From JAJCYL01 sp965206015 (GTDB lineage Bacteria; Bacteroidota; Bacteroidia; Cytophagales; Cyclobacteriaceae), in assembly GCA_965206015.1 (NCBI GenBank), contig CBDBIW010000015.1, positions 949,357 through 1,013,356 of the forward strand: a DNA stretch of 64,000 nucleotides, given 5' to 3'. A program made the translations under genes and the position numbers. The notes under the pieces were generated by a model that did no database searches, was not told the origin of the DNA, and was given only the letters and a program-made list of their open reading frames with translations. Below, piece after piece: positions 62,135 to 64,000 of this stretch. Within the stretch, counting starts at the first letter, position 1. Each line of letters opens with the position of its first letter.

Positions 62135-63653
62135 AAGCGACTTGAAAAAATACCGGGAACAATTCCAGAGAGCAAGCAGGGAATTGCAGAAGACCTCTCT
62201 GGTTTCCCTCAAAAAGGAAACGCCTGAAGCGCAGGAGGCGCGCATCAAAAAACTGCTCAAACCCCAAAACTATGGGGAGTTTTGCCTTTACTACTTCCCC
62301 GAACTCTGCGGATCTCCCTGTGCTTCCTTTCATATCAGCTCTTATCGGGAACTGCATGACATGGAATATATCGTGCAGTTCCGCCAATGGTTCAGAGGTG
62401 CTGCCAAATCCACCCATGCGGTCATTATCAATTCTTTTGCCCTCAAGCAACTCGGCAAGATCAGGTTCTCACTGGTCATGGGCATCAATGCTGACCGTGC
62501 CATCATGCTATTGTCCGATCTGCAGATGCAACTGCAATTCAACGAACGTATCATTAAAGACTTTGGTACTCAAATCAAATACGGCAGTTGGACGGAAGGA
62601 GCTTTTGAAACGTCCGGTAACGCTTATTTCATTGCCCTGGGCATCAACGAAAAAGTAAGAGGCCTGAGACGCGGGGCCAATCGCCTGGACTATTGTGTCG
62701 TGTCGGATTGTGAAGACAGAAAAACCACCGCCAACCGCCGCATCGTGGCGGAACGGGTCGAAAAAATCACCGGAGACGTAGGGGCTGCCTTCGGAAAAAA
62801 CAGCCGCCGCATTGTCATCGACAACAACTACTTTGTCAGGGACGGCATCGTGGACGGACTAAAAAAAGCCTTCAGGGGCAGCTGGGTAAAAAAGCAGACC
62901 ATTAACCTGACCAACGCCGACGGCACACCGTCGTGGCCGGAACGCTACTCGGACAAAGACATTGAAAAAATACATCAGGGCTTTGACAGCTTCACCCTGA
63001 AAAGGGAGTACTACAACACTCCGATCGTAAGGGGAAAAATCTTCAAAGAAGAACAGATACTCACCGCCACACCCGGAGGACAGGTACACGGTGCGGTCGG
63101 GCATTGGGATTTAAGCTACGTCACGCAAGGCGATTATAAAGCTTTTGCCCTTGCCGTAGTGCGTGGAGACAGAGTTTACATCGAAGACCTCTTTTGCCGA
63201 CAGTGCGAAATCGCCGATGCCACCGAATGGCATTATGAAGGGTTGAAGCGGTGGTATGCCCGGGGCATTTATCCATCCATCACTTATGATGCCACGGCCA
63301 GCCAGGAAGCGGTATTCCTGCCCATATTCGAGGCAACAGGCCAACAAAAAGGCATGATGAACCTGCCCATGCCGTATCGCATCACCATGGACAAACACGC
63401 CCGCATCGAAGCCACCCTGGGACAAGCCTTTTTCTATAAAAAAATAGTCTTCTCCAAAAAGCTGGCCGGCACACCGGACTTTGAGGCGGCAAAAGACCAG
63501 CTACTGGCTTTTGAGAAGGGAAGCACCGCACATGACGATTTTCCCGATGCCCTGGAGATCGCCGTCCGGCAAGCACAACTTTTTTACTCCGGAAGCCCGG
63601 AAGGGGAAGGAGCCGGAGTCATGGCTGCCCCATTTAGAGAAACCGTGTTTTAA
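62127..63653 (+). CDS. large terminase (Mu gp28-like)
   Basis: 508 aa DNA-packaging motor. A Walker A-like QWFRGAAKSTHAVI lies near residues 87-100, and a Walker B-like LDYCVVSDCEDRK near 190. The nuclease domain carries VGHWDLSYVTQGDY near 325 (metal Asp), ITYDATASQ near 390, and HDDFPDALEIAVRQAQ near 472. It has the layout of Mu gp28. It should cut and pump phage DNA. Confidence 0.82.
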   Translation: MNRSDLKKYREQFQRASRELQKTSLVSLKKETPEAQEARIKKLLKPQNYGEFCLYYFPELCGSPCASFHISSYRELHDMEYIVQFRQWFRGAAKSTHAVIINSFALKQLGKIRFSLVMGINADRAIMLLSDLQMQLQFNERIIKDFGTQIKYGSWTEGAFETSGNAYFIALGINEKVRGLRRGANRLDYCVVSDCEDRKTTANRRIVAERVEKITGDVGAAFGKNSRRIVIDNNYFVRDGIVDGLKKAFRGSWVKKQTINLTNADGTPSWPERYSDKDIEKIHQGFDSFTLKREYYNTPIVRGKIFKEEQILTATPGGQVHGAVGHWDLSYVTQGDYKAFALAVVRGDRVYIEDLFCRQCEIADATEWHYEGLKRWYARGIYPSITYDATASQEAVFLPIFEATGQQKGMMNLPMPYRITMDKHARIEATLGQAFFYKKIVFSKKLAGTPDFEAAKDQLLAFEKGSTAHDDFPDALEIAVRQAQLFYSGSPEGEGAGVMAAPFRETVF

Positions 63654-63664
63654 AGGATTTTATC

Positions 63665-63820
63665 ATGAAAATGGACACCAGGGCATTGAACCCGGGAAAA
63701 GCCGTTGCGACGCTTGCGACACGCCTTGCGACACCTGTTTTTCAGCCCATAGTGAAAAGCCGGCGATTAAAAGTAAACCGCATGACCCGGGTGAAAATAC
63801 TTTCCACTTTCCACTTTTGA
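63665..63820 (+). CDS. possible small phage protein
   Basis: 51 codons (MKMDTRALNPGKAVATLATR, then ATPVFQPIVKSRRLKV), basic, between the large terminase and the next gene. Three TTGCGAC words fall in it. No family is known, and coding is uncertain. Confidence 0.3.
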   Translation: MKMDTRALNPGKAVATLATRLATPVFQPIVKSRRLKVNRMTRVKILSTFHF

Positions 63821-63834
63821 TATTCAACTGAACA

Positions 63835-64000
63835 ATGAACTTTTTACAAAGCATCAGAGAAGCCATAAAAAACCGCCGCCTTGAGATTGAACTGCTCAAA
63901 AATCACCGCTCGCTGTACCGGCAGGAATTAAACGAATTCCGGGAGGCGCGGGAAGCATGGTATGACCCCTGGATGCCCACCACACGGGACATGCAGGAGA
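63835..64000 (+). CDS. phage gene cut by the window end (probable portal)
   Basis: Starts at 63835 and reads MNFLQSIREAIKNRRLEIEL, then YRQELNEFREAREAWYDPWM, leaving the window open after 55 codons. In Mu the portal (gp29) follows the large terminase, so a portal is likely, but too little is seen to prove it. Confidence 0.45.
   Translation, partial: MNFLQSIREAIKNRRLEIELLKNHRSLYRQELNEFREAREAWYDPWMPTTRDMQE

Larger units (their letters stand above)
49962..64000. mobile_element. Mu-like contractile-tailed prophage (left part)
   Basis: Region of clearly higher G+C than the host DNA, starting just after the truncated recO and running off the window. It contains terminase, prohead protease, capsid, sheath, tube, tape measure, baseplate, fiber, holin and amidase genes. 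DUF2586 sheath and Mu gp27/gp28-like terminase features suggest a Mu-like transposable phage. The transposase, if present, is outside the window. The right end is not seen. Confidence 0.8.

Noticed and set aside
63481..63831. A 116-codon plus-strand frame over the terminase end
   Set aside because: Its first half is a shadow of the terminase, and the rest has no family support.

Overview
The window looks like the chromosome of a free-living, gliding-type Bacteroidota bacterium, most likely a marine member of the Cytophagales. Supporting signs are a PorZ homologue with a type IX secretion sorting domain, a TonB-dependent receptor, DUF4252 and AsmA-like proteins, several promoters of the Bacteroidota form (TTG, 18-20 nt, TAnnTTTG), few Shine-Dalgarno sequences and a modest G+C content. 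The assignment is by gene content only; no rRNA or tRNA gene is visible.

Layout. 0-2.9 kb: a two-gene ABC exporter and a damaged ECF sigma factor/DUF4252 locus. 3-7.2 kb: a glycosyltransferase and a large TerB-like/FHA-like/ABCG-type transporter. 7.3-10.8 kb: a lipoprotein and a heme-type TonB receptor. 11-12.7 kb: gene debris and dispersed palindromic repeats. 12.7-20.8 kb: a BNR-propeller exported protein, a broken DUF1361 membrane protein, a transsulfuration enzyme and an AsmA-like protein. 20.8-25.1 kb: a junkyard of a thiolase pseudogene, a possible ADP-ribosyltransferase-like gene split by an IS1-family element, and a fragmentary prophage control region. 25.2-27.7 kb: glyA-tatC-rpiB. 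27.7-30.6 kb: a frameshifted bestrophin gene, an arsenic-type operon (ArsR, DUF6428, GNAT) and a deleted HD-PycTM (Pycsar-effector-like) gene. 30.7-36.7 kb: assorted metabolic and envelope genes. 36.9-39.9 kb: a UbiA prenyltransferase, purN and purH. 40.1-45.5 kb: the rod-shape operon mreBCD-PBP2-rodA. 45.5-49.3 kb: an unknown protein, a ferredoxin and porZ. 49.3-49.96 kb: recO, which is cut short.

From about 49.96 kb to the end of the window lies a GC-richer, Mu-like contractile-tailed prophage. It appears to have inserted in the 3' end of recO. The minus-strand block runs from the prohead protease/scaffold through capsid, a lysis cassette (XhlA-like protein, amidase, holin), sheath, tube, frameshifted tail-assembly chaperones, tape measure, baseplate and fiber to a DNA adenine methylase. 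A divergent plus-strand block starts with the small and large terminase and an incomplete next gene, and leaves the window. Any transposase or early genes would lie to the right, outside the window. Three related 17-bp sites at the left edge look like candidate transposase-binding end sites.

A general feature is decay. The sigma factor, DUF4252, DUF1361, thiolase, bestrophin, HD-PycTM, SdiA-regulated and IS1 genes all carry frameshifts or deletions, while core genes (glyA, tatC, purH, mre, rodA) are intact. This argues for real genome erosion in accessory segments, although single-base indels could also include sequencing errors.
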